In this document: positions 40,998 through 54,180 of the stretch, one piece after another
Position numbering within the stretch: the first letter of the stretch is position 1
Layout: every line of letters starts with the position of its first letter
The notes under the pieces: generated by a model
What the model was told of the DNA's origin: nothing
The model's database searches: none
What the model saw: the letters and a program-made list of their open reading frames with translations, nothing else
Position numbers and translations under genes: made by a program
NCBI GenBank assembly: GCA_004123355.1
Contig: SCHM01000002.1
Coordinates: forward strand, 11,691,569 to 11,755,568
Source of the DNA: Amphirosellinia nigrospora
Taxonomy: Eukaryota; Ascomycota; Sordariomycetes; Xylariales; Xylariaceae
Direction: 5' to 3'
DNA length: 64,000 nt

Positions 40998-41289
40998 ATT
41001 ATAGATCTACAAGCTTTAATAGCTATACCTTACTACTAGCTATAGCACTTATAATCTTTACTTATAATAACTACTATTCGTAATAAATATATAATTATTA
41101 TTTGTAGTAAATATAGTTATAATAAATAAAAGCAAGCATTAGCAGTAAATATAGCTACTTTATACAAATATTTAAACAGCTGCTTATATTATAGATTAGA
41201 TTTTCTTTTTTTCTTATTTATTTATAAATTTTATATACAATATACTATATATATTAAAGCTTTATTTCTTTAAGTGTGTAAAGCGTAAC
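40998..41289 (+). repeat. E2 right LTR
   Basis: About 292 bp, homologous to 34,584-34,876 along its whole length, with mostly transition differences. It ends GCGTAAC before TATAATA. Confidence 0.75.
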
Positions 41290-41621
41290 TATAATAATTA
41301 ATTATTAATTATAATATTAGCTATTATATAATAAAATAAAGCTAATATATTTATTTAATTTAGTTATATAGTATATTATAGTAGAATTTTTTTTGTATAA
41401 AAAAATTTTCCGTATAAAAGCTTAGCTTTTGTATAAATAGTTAAAAAAAATAAATCGATATATATTAATATTTATTTTATTTATTATTGCGTACAATATT
41501 ATACTTTTTAGCTATTTAATATATAAGCTATTTAAACGTATATATAATATTTTTTAGAAAAAAGATCGATATATATATAAATAATAAATTAATTTTATAA
41601 ATAATAATAAAAATTAAATAA

Positions 41622-43452
41622 ATATAATATATAAATATTTTATATATATAAATATCCTGTATACTTTTTTATTTTTATACTTTTTATTTTTATTTTTAAA
41701 TATTTTAACAACTAATAATAGCGCCGTTATATAAAAAAAAATAATTTATAGTTTATATTATAAACTATAAAACGTAATAAAAAATTATTATTATAATATG
41801 CTATAAAAATTTATAACGTTTTTAATCGATTTTTTATATATATTATAATAAAATTTTTTTAAATAAACTAAATAACTAATAATATATAAATTATTAAAAT
41901 TCGAAAAAAAATTAATTATATAATATATATTTAATTTAAATATATAAAAATTTCCGTTTAAATTAAATAATATTAAAAATATAGCTAATTAACTATTATA
42001 TAACATAATTATTATTTATTAAATTAATTAAGCTTTAAACTTTATATAATAATTATTTAATTTTTAAACGTATTTTAACTACCGAATTAATTATTAGCGA
42101 ATTTTATATAAAATCCTAATAAATTTAAAAATAGTTTAAACTTATATAAAATATAATTATAACTAAAAATATTTAAAAAAAATATTTATAATTTTAACGA
42201 AATAAAGTTTATAATAAACTAAATATTATTTAAAATAGTTATAATATTATATAAATATTATAAATAACTAAAAACTATTTAATAAAATAATTAAAAATAA
42301 ATAACTATTATTTACGCTATTTTATTATATAATTATTTTTTTTATTATATTATTTTTTAGCTAAATTAATTTATTTATTATTTAATATAAAAATAATTAT
42401 TTATTAACTAATTAAAAAATTAAAATAATAAAAAACAACTAAACTATAAACGAAAAAAGTTTAAATTAAATTAAATATTTCGATAATTATATAATACGTT
42501 ATATAAAAATATTTATTATTTTTTAATTTTAAATAGCTATAAAAATTATTATTTTATCGAATTTAAATTATACGCTAAAAAATATAATATTTACTTTTAT
42601 ATATTTATTTATTTATTATATAAATTTTAGCTTTTAAATATTAATTATTTTAATTTTTTAAATAATTATATAATAAAAAATTAATAAATTAGCTTAAATT
42701 TATATTATATTATAAAAAAAAAAATTTTTTTATTATTTTTTATTATATATAAAGCTATAATAATACTAAAAAATATTAAAAAAAGTTTTCGAAAAACTAG
42801 CTTTATTTTATACGATTTAATATATATTATTTTATAATTTCCGCCTAAAAATTTAACTAAAACGCTTTTAAAATTATTTAATAAACTTTAAATTTAAAAT
42901 TATAAATATTTTATAACGCAAAAAATATTAAATTATAAACTTAATATATTAAATTAAAAATTATATAATATTAAAATAGCTTTTTTATAATTATTTTAAA
43001 TATAATTAATTTAATCGTAAAAAAAATAAACATATTAAAATATTAAGTTATACTATTTTAATTTAAAATAACTAAACTTTAAAAAACAAATTATAACTAA
43101 ACTAACATTATTATATAAAAAACAAATAAATTTAAATTAAAAAAATATTTACTATATAAAAAAAATAAAATTAAAAACTAAAAAAGCTATTAAAAGCTAA
43201 ATAAATAATAAAATATAATTAAATAATTATTATACGAAAAAAATATTATAAATAAACAATACTATAAAATTTATAGCAAGCTTAAATATAATACGTATAT
43301 ATATATAAAACAAAATAAAAACATTTAACGAAAGTAATTCTAATTAGTTTTAATTAATTTTTTATATTATTATTAAGTTATATTAATTGTTCGTACAAAA
43401 TATAAAAAAATATACAAAATGCTTATATATATAAAATGCTTATATATTATGT
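41622..43452. mobile_element. Tc1/mariner (Fot1/pogo-like) DNA transposon copy 2
   Basis: About 1.83 kb in E1-outer. The left end (ATATAATATATAAATATT...) and the complement of the right end (ACATAATATATAAGCATT...) pair over about 60 bp, almost all differences being transitions. TA flanks the right end, and TA plus one A the left end. Interior homologous to copies 1 and 3. No transposase frame survives. Confidence 0.75.
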
Positions 43453-43926
43453 TACTATTAAACTTAATAATTTTATACTAATTTTTTTATTTTTAGAACT
43501 TATTTTTATATTAATAAAAAGTTTTTTTATTTTTTTTTATTATATAAAAAATAATAACTATTTAAAAATAATAAAAAATTATATAAAAATTATAAAAAGT
43601 TAAAATTAATCGCGTAATTAATAAATAAATAAATTATTTTCGTATAATATATTTATATTTTTTTTTAAAATAAAGTTTTAATATAAAAAAAAAAATAAAA
43701 TAAAAAAACCGTATAAAATTAAAACAATCGAAAAATTCAATATAATTATAGCTTCGATTAATAAATTAATATATTTTTAATATATATAAATTAAACTATA
43801 TTATTATACGAAAATATTTAAATAAATAATTTAAATTAAAATATATAATTTATATAGCTAATAGTTACTAAAAAAATATAGCCGGCTAAAAAAAAAAAAT
43901 TTAGCCCTATTATTATATAACGTTTA

Positions 43927-44130
43927 TAATAAAACCTTTAAAAGGTTTATATTACTAGTAGTTTTTTTACGCGGAGTATAAAAGGAACTATTTAATAATA
44001 CCTATATTTAAATAAATAGCTAGCATATTATTAGTTAAAGAATTTATTATTAGATCTATTATATAGATCTAATAATAAATTCTTTTTTTTTAAATTAAGC
44101 TTTATTTTATAACCTATAATATTTTTTTTA
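43927..44130. repeat. E4 left LTR
   Basis: About 204 bp, homologous to 51,925-52,123. It contains a perfect 21-bp-stem hairpin at 44,039-44,083. Confidence 0.75.
44039..44083. repeat. 21-bp perfect stem, 3-base loop, in the E4 LTR
   Basis: The left arm AGAATTTATTATTAGATCTA(T) is followed by TAT and its exact reverse complement. The right LTR keeps the same layout with a few mismatches (about 52,027-52,073), so it was part of the original element. Confidence 0.85.
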
Positions 44131-47100
44131 AAATAATACTTTATTACGTAGTTTTATTATAATATTAAACTATACTAAAAACTATTTATTTTTAAATTTT
44201 TTAAAGTTAAAATATAAATTTTTTTAGCAGCAATTAGCGCATAATTTATATATATTTATTAATTAAAACAAATATTACGCTTAACGTTAATTTATTTTAT
44301 ACTTTTATTTATATTTTTTATAAAACTTTTAAATAAACTAATTATTTAGCTTTAAAAAAGCTTAATAAAATATTTTTATATTTTAAATATTAATTTTTAT
44401 AATATAGCTAAAATTATTATAAAGTTATAAACGTTATAATTTTTACTAATTAATTATTCTAAATATTCTAGTTTACTATAAAGTTTTTAAACGTTTAGTT
44501 TATTATTAAAATTTATAAATATACTCCTACTATTAAAATATAATTATAAATTATATATATTTTATTTTTTTTATTTATATATAATTTATTTTTATTTAAG
44601 TTATTATTTACAATATTATATAAAAATAATAAATCGTAAAACTAATATAATAATAATTTTTTTTATATATTTAATTACTTGTTAAATTAAACGCTAGATT
44701 TATTATTAAAGAATTTTATTTAAAAATATTTTTTTTTAATTTTTAGCATAATAATTATTAAAATAAACATTATTATTATTAATATAACCTTATTAAAACG
44801 CTTATAAATTATTTAATAATATAATTTAAAAAGTTAAAATAAAATAAAAAAAATAAAATTAACGCAAAATAACTAAAGCTAAAACTAATATTAATAAAGC
44901 TTAATTAGCAATAATAAATTAAAAATTTATAAAGTTTTCGTTTAAAAACTAAACTAATATTTAAAATTTAATATAAAAACTATAAATATATTTTAAAATA
45001 ATAATAAAATAATAATTTTAAGCAAAAATAAATTAAACTAAATATAAAAAAACTATAAAAAATATTAAATAAATTAATAATAAATTCGATTTTATTATAT
45101 AAATAAATTAAAATTTTAGCGCTTTATAAAGTTCTAAAAAATTAATATTATATTTTTATTAATATTTTACTTTTAACTATATTAGATTAATAAGCTTTTT
45201 ATAGCATAGCGATTAATTTAAATAATATAGCTATAAATAAAAAAAATAATAATAATGCTCTTGCTTTTATTTTAAATATAACAAACGTAGCAATAATACT
45301 TTTGCCCCTGCTTTTTTTTATTGCTTTAAAAGTAATACAAAAAATAAAAATATTTTTTAATTAAAATAAACAATAATAATAATAATAATATAATAAAATA
45401 ACAATATAAAATAAATAACTTAATTAATTTAAATTTATTAAGCAATAAAACTAGCTTTAGTAATTAACTATAATAATAAATATATTATTATAAAATTTTA
45501 TTTTAATATTTATAGTAAAAAATATTTATAAAATTAAACGTAAAAACATTAAAGTTTTAAACTTTAATTAAAACAATTTAAAAATAAAAAAATCGTTATA
45601 AATAAAAAAAATATTATTTATATAAATATATATATTTTCTTAATATATTTAAGCTATATATAAGTTTAATAATATAAAATTATTAAATAGTAGCTAAATT
45701 TTAAAACTATTTAATTATTTTTTTATAAGTTTTACTTTTTTATAATAAAATAATAAAATTAAGCTTATTAATTATTTATTAGCAAAATAAACTTAAGTTT
45801 AATATTTAAAAAGCTAAAAAACGTTTTAAATACGCTTTAAATATATTATAAAAAAATTCTTTAAAAATAACTTTTTTTTATTTAATATAATATAAAACAA
45901 AAATATTTTATTTAATTTATTTAATATAAACTATAATATACTTATAAAAATAAAACTTTAATATAAATAATTCTAATTAGCAAATATTATAAAAACATTT
46001 ATAATTAATAAGCTAAAATAATTATTAATTATATCCGTTTATTAAAAAAAAATATATTAAATAATATATAAAAAAAAATTAATAAAGCGCGCTATAAATT
46101 AAAATAAAAATAAAATATAAATTTTTAAATATTAAACTTTTTTATAACTACTTAAAATAATAATAAAAACTTTTAGAATTTATTTTAAATATATAATTAT
46201 AGATATTTTAATTATTATTAATTAAAAAATAAATATTAATTTTGCTATAAATTTATTATTTTTTTAATAATAAATATAATAAATAATAATAATTATAAAT
46301 AAAATTATAGCTATTATAAAAAAAATAATAAAAAAATACTTATAAAAAAAAAAATATAATAATAAATAAAAAACGTAATAATAATATTATAATAATAATT
46401 AAAACCGTAGTTATAACTATAACCGTAGCTATAACTATAGCTATAACTATAGTAATAATTATAAATTTATTATAATAAAAAATATAATAGTTATTATAGC
46501 GTATATTAAGCTAATAATATACGTTTAAATAAAAAAAATCTAAATATAATATTAATAAAAATTTAAAATATAATACTTTTTATATATATTTAGTTTAGCT
46601 TTTATTTATTTAAATATATAAAAAGTATAAATTATTTAATATTTTTATTTATATATATAAAAATATAAACTATATTTTATTAAATATATAGTATATTTAA
46701 TATTTTTTTATTTATCGCTTTTAAATAATATATATAAATATTATTTAAATACTATTTTTATAAAATAAACTTTTTTAAATTTAACTAATATAAATTAGCT
46801 AAAAAAATATAATTAAAAAATAAAATACTTTTAATAATAATTTATTATTTATAAAAATAATTAACAAAATCTTTAAGTCGGAAATTTATATTTAAAACGT
46901 TAAACGTAAACGCGTATAATAAAACTTTATATTTAAACTATATATATTTTCGCTTTATATATATATTTTGCTAATTAATTAAAATATAAAAATTATATAT
47001 CAATTTAAATATAAATAAAACTATAATTAATAATAAATATTTTAATACGTTAAAATATATAATAAAAAACGCGAAAGTTAAATAATTACTATTAAAAATA

Positions 47101-49599
47101 AGCGCGTAAAAATAACGCGTTAAATAAAATTTAAATTTTTTACTTAAAAATTAATAATAATAAATAACTTAAAATTATAAAATAAAAAAAAAAATTAATT
47201 ATAAATAAAAAACTATAGCTAAATATACTAATTAATAATAATTCTTTATTTTTATAAAGCTATTATTAATTATTTTAAAAATTTATTTTTTTATAATTTT
47301 AATAATTTTTTATTAATTTTAAAGTTTTAATTTATAATTATAAATATATATAAAAAGTTATTAATATATATATACTATTATAGCTAATAAAAATTATATT
47401 ATAAATTAAATATAAACTATTACCCGTTAATTATAACTTTATTTATAGCAGTATATAAAAATATAATAAATATTATAATAAACGTAAAAACTTTTAAAAT
47501 TATTTTAGTTATTAATATTACGAATACTTTAATTAAAATAAACAAAAATACTAAAATAAAACAAATTATAAAATTATAATAATAATATATATATTAGCTT
47601 ATAAAAATTAGCTATAAAAACTTTAGCTATTATAATATTATTTTAATAATATTATTAACTAAAATAATTAGCTTAAAATTTTAGCTATTTTAAATTTATT
47701 TATTATTATAATATTAAATTTAATATAACGCTAATTATTATAACTTTATAATTAATATAATATTAATAAAACTAATATTATAAATAAATTAGTTAATTTT
47801 ATAATTGCTTTATAATAACGTTTAATAAAACTAATAATTATATTATTAGCTTTACGTAAAAATAATATTTTTATTTTAGTTATTAATATTACTAACGTTT
47901 AACTTTTAAATATTTTTTTTATTATATATATATAATTTTATTATAAATATTAAAATTGCGCCGCTATTAAAAAAACTATATATATTAATACTAAAAAAGC
48001 TTTTTAAACTTAAGCTTTTAAAAATATATTTATTTTAAATTAAAAAGCTTATAGATTTTTAAAAATATATTAATAATAATATTTATATTTATATTAAAAA
48101 AACTTTTAAAATAGCTAAGTTTATTAAAATTATTAAAGCTTATAATATTTAAATAAATAAAAATAAAATTAATATTTTTAAAATAAAGCAGCTAAAGATT
48201 TTTTTTATTAATAATTAATAAAAAAAAACTAAATATAAAAAATTTTTAGCCGAAAAAAAAAAATATTTTAATAAAACTTATAATAACTTTATAAATAAAT
48301 TATATAATTTAAAAATAATAAAACTATATTTTCGTATATTTTATATTTATTACTTAAAAAAAAATTTATAATATAAATAAAAACTAAATAATTATTAATT
48401 TATAATAATTTAATAAAATTATTATTTTTAATAGCTATTTTTTTTTTTATAAAATAAAAATCGGAAGTTTTATAAAAAAGCTTATATATTTTACGTTAAT
48501 ATAACTAGTTTTTTTATTAATTTCTAGTTTATTTTAACTATAAAATAAATTTATTATTATTAGCTTTTATAGTATAAAATAATTTAATATAATATTAATA
48601 AAATATATAAATTCTTTTAATTATATTTAAAAATATATAAATAATTTTTTTTTTTATTTTTATTTTTATTATTATTTTATTAATAATATTATTATTTTTT
48701 TAATATATTTAAAAAATATATATAGTATTAAATATTATTTTTAGTTTATTTTAGTTAAAAAATATTATATATTAAAAAGTTTTTTATTAATTTTTTTTAT
48801 AAAACTTTTCGGATTTTATATTAATACTTTAAAAATATTACTATTATTAAGCGCGTATAAATATTTAAATAGTTTATATTTTTTAAAAACTTTTAAACTT
48901 TTAAATAATATTTTAATATAAATAAATTCTTTTATAATTTTTTTTTTATTATATAATTAACCAAGCTTTTATAAAAACGTAAAATAGCTTTATTTATTAA
49001 AATCGCTAAAAAAAAAAATAATAAATAATAACCTAAGTTATTATAAATATTATATATAAACTATATATTTATAATTTTATACTAGCTAAAATAGCTTTTT
49101 TAATATTATTTAAAACGTTATTTATTTTAAAACTATGTTTTATTATTATAACCTAATTATATTTTATATTTATAAATTAATAATATTTCGAACGAAATTT
49201 CGGCGTTATAATTTTTTATATTAAACTAAATTTTAATAAAAACCGGGCGAACTTATACTTTTTAATAATATAACTAATTTATATTTAAATTAATATTTAT
49301 TTATAAGCCGAAATTAAATATAGCTTTTTTAAACAAAAAATAATATATTTTATATAAACTATAAAAAAGCTTTATATTTAATTTATTCGAATAAACATTA
49401 TATAATATTTTAATAAATTATTTAGCTATAAAAAATATATTAATATTAGTGTACTTTATAGCTTAATAAAGGATTAAACTAGTGCGTATATAAGTAAACA
49501 TATTAAAATAGTTTTAAAAAATCTTATAAATTAAGTTTAACTATAAATCTAGTTTATAATTTTATGTTTATATATATATACGTATATAGAATAAATTAA

Positions 49600-49775
49600 C
49601 CCCTTAGGGCTAATAAAGCCCTAAGCTTGTTTACGGCTTAAGTATACCCGAGCTTACTAATACGTTCTATATGCTCTGTTTTTTTTTTAAGCAAGCTAGC
49701 TAGCTGGCGTGTTTTAGTTTTACTTAAGCAGGCTAGCAAGGCTGGCGTGCTCAGGTTAAAGTGGGCTACTCTATT
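49600..49775. other. GC-richer island inside E4
   Basis: About 175 bp with normal base composition in an otherwise A/T-only element. It holds a perfect hairpin, TTAGGGCT-AATAA-AGCCCTAA (49,604-49,624), and two direct copies of a roughly 25-bp motif TTAAGCA(A/G)GCTAGC...GGCGTG (49,687-49,711 and 49,724-49,749). No coding frame. It may be sequence that was single-copy and so escaped RIP. Confidence 0.6.
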
Positions 49776-51924
49776 ATAAATATATTAACTAAATTTTATT
49801 AAATACTTTATTATTAATAAAATAAATAATCGGCTTATTAATTTATCGGTATATTTATTATAATATAACTTTTAAATATTTTATTTATTAAAATATTTTA
49901 ATTATATTTTAAATATATTAAATTAATTTATTATAATATAAAAATACGGTCGACCTAAAAAATAAATTAAAATAGTTATAAAAATATAAATTAAACTTTA
50001 TATAAATATAATAAAATATATTATAAAAATAATAATAAATATATATTTAAACGTAATTTCGAACTAAAATATAAAGCAGATTTTAATATAAAAAAATTCT
50101 AAACAAACTTTATTAAAACTAATTTTATAAACTACGCAATAATAAAAACGCTATTATTTTTTTAAAGCTAAATACTTATTTTTATTATAAACGGTTTAAT
50201 TATAACAAATATAAAAAAATTAAATAATTTTACGTTTTATATATAATACGTAAATAAATATATATTATATATAACAAAAATATTATTTTAAACCTAACTA
50301 TATAATAAAAGCTTTAAAACTATATTTAATTTATAAAAAGTTATAATACGTTAAAAAATACTATAAATATTACTTAAAATTAATATTAATCGTAATAATA
50401 AACAAAAACTAATAAATAGCTTACGTTTAATTAAACCTAAAAATATATTATTAATATAAATAATCGCAATTAATTTTATTTTATTATTATTTTTAGTTAA
50501 ATTATAAAATACTTATAATAATTAAAAAGCTTTAATATATATAATTATATAATAATATTTTTTATTATATATTAAATAAACGTTTATAATTTTTAATAAT
50601 ATAAAATATATTGCTAAAATAAATAATAGTTTAATTAAATAATTATTTTAAATAATTAAAATATTTTAAAAAAATTATTTTTAATCGTAATTATAAGTTT
50701 ACTTTTAATTTTAAAAAAATATAAAAAATACTAAATATTAAATTATTAATAATTATTATATATATTTATAAAAAAATAATTTATCCGAAAAAAAAAACTA
50801 AATAATTAAAATTATAATACGTTTTTTATAATTATATATACTTTAAGTCGAACTAGCTTAATATAATCCCCGTTTTATAATAAAACTTTAATTTTATATT
50901 TTTATAAACTATATAATTTATCCTATAAAATAATTATTTAAGTTTAAACTTTTTAGTTTTTTAATATATTTATAAGCTAAATAAATATATATAATTTTAA
51001 AAATAAAATTTTTATATAATTATTTATAATAAAAGCTAAATTAGCTATAAATTTTATTGCTATTATAGCAAAAAAACATTTTAATAATAAATATTAAATA
51101 TTAAATTTAAACTAAATAATAAAGTTTTTTTGCTTATATAATAGCTATTATTTATTCGGCAAGTTTTTTAAAAAATATTCGTAATAATAAGTTAAACTTT
51201 AAATTATTAAGCGCAAAGTTAGTAATTTAGCTTATAAATTAAACTTTTTAAATATTATTATATATACTTTATTATTTTATTGCGTATTATACTATATAAA
51301 AAATAAAAACTTTTAAGCGAATAATATTATTATTAAAGTTTATTAAAACTAATTAATATTTTAATAATAATATAAAAACAATATTTACGAAATTAAAGTT
51401 ATATTTAAATATTATTTTAACTAAAAAAAAATAATTTTAACTATTTAATTAAATAAAAAAAATAAAATTATAAGTATAACCGTTAATATTTACGTATTAT
51501 TTTTAATATTTATAAAAATTTATTAATAATATTAGTTTAAATATAGTTTTTGCTTTATATTACTAAAAAGAAAAGTTTTCTATAAAACTATTTATATTTA
51601 AACTTATATTTAAACAACTAAAATAAAAAATAACATTTTTATAATAAGCTACGCAAAATAATTAATATTTTAGCTTTAGCGTTAATATAATTTTAGCACT
51701 AATTTTTATTAACCCTTTTATTATTAAGTTACTATATTTAAATACTTATAAATAATTTTACTTTTCGTTAAAGCTTTAAGTTATAATATTTATAAATAAA
51801 ATAATAAAAAAAATAAAATAAGCAAAAATATTATTTAATATTATATAAAAAGAATTATAATTATAGTATAATTTAGCTAAATCGATCTATTAAGTTAGCA
51901 AAAACTTTTTTATATTTAGTATTT

Positions 51925-52123
51925 TAATAAAACTTTAAAAAGTTTATATATTAATAGCTTTTTTACGCGGAGCGCAAAAAAAAATTACCTAATAATATTA
52001 TATCTAAATAAATAGCTAGCACACTACTAGTTAAAAATCTATTATTAGATCTACTATATAAATTTAATAATAGATTTTTTTCTTTAAATTAAGCTTTACT
52101 TTATAACCTATAATATTCTTTTA
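51925..52123. repeat. E4 right LTR
   Basis: About 199 bp. Same order of words as the left LTR, including ACGCGGAG and a slightly decayed version of the hairpin. Followed by GTTTA. Confidence 0.75.
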
Positions 52124-54180
52124 GTTTAAATATATTTATTATATAATATTTAAATATTATAAACTTTTTAATAAAAAAAAAAAAAACACTTTTAAATTAA
52201 TAATTAAACTATATATAAATAAATTATTATAACTTTTAATAAACCGTTTAAAAAATTAAACGTAATAAAAATTAATAAACTTATATATAAAGCGTTTTTA
52301 AATTTATTATATATAATTTAAATATTTATAAAAAAAATATATTTTAAGTTTTATTTTATATAAAAAATTAAAAAAAAACTATAAATTATATAAAAAGTTT
52401 AAATTTATTATATAAATATAATAATATCGAAAAAATATTATTTTAATTTAATCGTTAATAATTTAATAAATAATTAATAATTAATTTTAATATTAGTTTT
52501 ATTTTTATATAAATTTAAAGCTTTATATAAATTTAAAATATTATTTAAGCTTATATTTAATTAAAAAAACTATCGTATAATTTATTTATTTATTTTTAAA
52601 ACTAAAAAAAAATATTTTTTAAAAACTATTTTATATATTATAATTTTTATAGTTTAATTAAATTAACTATATTAGTTTAAAATATTATTAATATTATTAA
52701 AAAAAATTAAATATAAATATTTATATATAATTTATATTTATTAATTATATATAATAGTTTAAATATTTTTAAAATAATTAAATATAAATAAATAATATAT
52801 TAAGCTTTATATATTAGATTTTTTATTATACGAAAAAAAAAAACTTAAATAAATAAAACTTCGCGTAAAATTTAAAAAACTTTATTTTTTAAATATTTAT
52901 TTAAGTTTAATAGCAAAAAATTTTTTTATATAAATAAAATTATAATATTTAAAAAAACTAAAACTAAAAATTTAGCTAAAATTAACTTTTATATAAAAAA
53001 TTTATTTAAGCTTATATTTTTTAATAAACTAAAAAAATATATATTAATAATATATATTAATTTAAAACTATATATAATTTTATTTTATAGTTTAAATTAT
53101 TAAGCTATAATTATATAATATTAAAATATTAAATAAATAAATTAAATAATAAAAAATAATTTATTAAAAAAACTTATATTTATTTTTTTCGATTTTTATT
53201 ATATAAAGTTTTTTATTTTTATAAATAAATTATTCGCGAATAATATAAATATAATTTTATAGCTTAAATTTATTATTATATTTATAATTAAAGCTTATAT
53301 AAAAAATATAATAAACTTAAACTTTAAAATTAAAAATAATATTATATATTAAAATTAAATAAATATAAAAAATTACGCGAAATATTTTAGCTAATAAATT
53401 ATATAATATATATTAATAGTTTTAATATTATTATTTTTATATAATATTTTAAAAATTATAAAATATTTAATTTATTTTTAATATTTATTATTTTATATTT
53501 AGATTTTAAATTATTAATATTATTTAGTTAAACTAAAATAATTTAAAAAAAAAATTAATAATAATATTATATTTTTTTAAAAATTATATAAAAAAAAAAA
53601 ATTTTTAAAATATAATAAATTAATAATAAAAATAATCTAGCTAATATATTATTAAACGTATATTAAACTAAATATTAAAACTTTAGTTTTATAAACAAAC
53701 TATTTATATAAATTAAAATATTTATTAAAAACTATAAAAAGTACGCTTATATAATATAGCAGCTAAATATATATAAAACAATATATTATATATAAATATT
53801 TAAAAAATAATATTATATATAAATAGTAAAAAAATTAAAAAATTATAGTAAAAATAACGATTAAAATTTATACTTTAAAAATAACGCGTATAATTAATTT
53901 TTTATTTTTTTTTTTCTTTTTTAAACTTAAACTATATAATAAAAATAATAAATATTATACAATCGCTATATTAAACGCTATAATGCTATTTTAAAACCTA
54001 ATATTATATAATATTAATTAAATAGAATATTTAATAATAATATAATTATTATATAAACTATTTTAATATAAATAATAATTAATTATAATTTTAAATAAAA
54101 ATTATATAATATTTTTTTTAACGTATAAACTTCGTTTATATTTAATAAAATATAATTAATAATATTAAAAAATAATATTA

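Larger units (their letters stand above)
34584..41289 (+). mobile_element. E2: LTR retrotransposon inserted in the 5' LTR of E1-B, RIP-dead
   Basis: 6.7 kb with LTRs of about 293 bp at 34,584-34,876 and 40,998-41,289. The ends are inverted (GTTACG..CGTAAC). TATAATA stands on both sides (34,577-34,583 and 41,290-41,296), and removing the element restores a normal-length E1 LTR. LTR words such as GATCTACAAGC and GCTATRCC are shared by both ends. The left LTR is less mutated than the right. A faint chromodomain-like trace before the right LTR (about 40.5-40.7 kb) hints at Gypsy, plus direction, but this is weak. Broken throughout. Younger than E1-B, since it sits within it. Confidence 0.8.
20172..41521 (-). 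mobile_element. E1-B: second E1 LTR retrotransposon, inserted in E1-outer
   Basis: The 3' LTR is at 20,172-20,454. The interior is 20,455-26,874 plus 34,242-34,521. The 5' LTR, 34,522-34,583 plus 41,290-41,521, is split by element E2. Adding the pieces gives an interior of about 6.7 kb, as in copy D. It lies inside E1-outer; the flanks are AT-only (ATATA on the left, TATAA on the right), so the target duplication cannot be judged. Copy A of the outer element (18,785-20,171) and B's 21,005-22,378 are direct repeats for this reason. RIP-dead, with too many breaks to count. Confidence 0.75.
43927..52123. mobile_element. E4: LTR retrotransposon inserted in E1-outer, RIP-dead
   Basis: 8.2 kb with LTRs of about 200 bp at 43,927-44,130 and 51,925-52,123. 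The exact 5-bp duplication GTTTA lies at 43,922-43,926 and 52,124-52,128. The uninterrupted E1 sequence at about 24,185 confirms the insertion point. The ends read TA...TA, consistent with TG...CA after C/G-to-T/A change. The LTRs share a TTTACGCGGAG word and a long hairpin. Direction and superfamily cannot be read. Broken throughout, except that a small GC-richer island remains at about 49,600-49,775. Confidence 0.8.

Noticed and set aside
46390-46450. CTATAACCGTAG-like short repeats in E4 as a regulatory array
   Set aside because: Short, irregular and within a RIP-dead interior; more likely a former low-complexity stretch.
49604-49624. TTAGGG word as a telomere seed
   Set aside because: Single occurrence as part of a short hairpin, not a tandem telomeric array.
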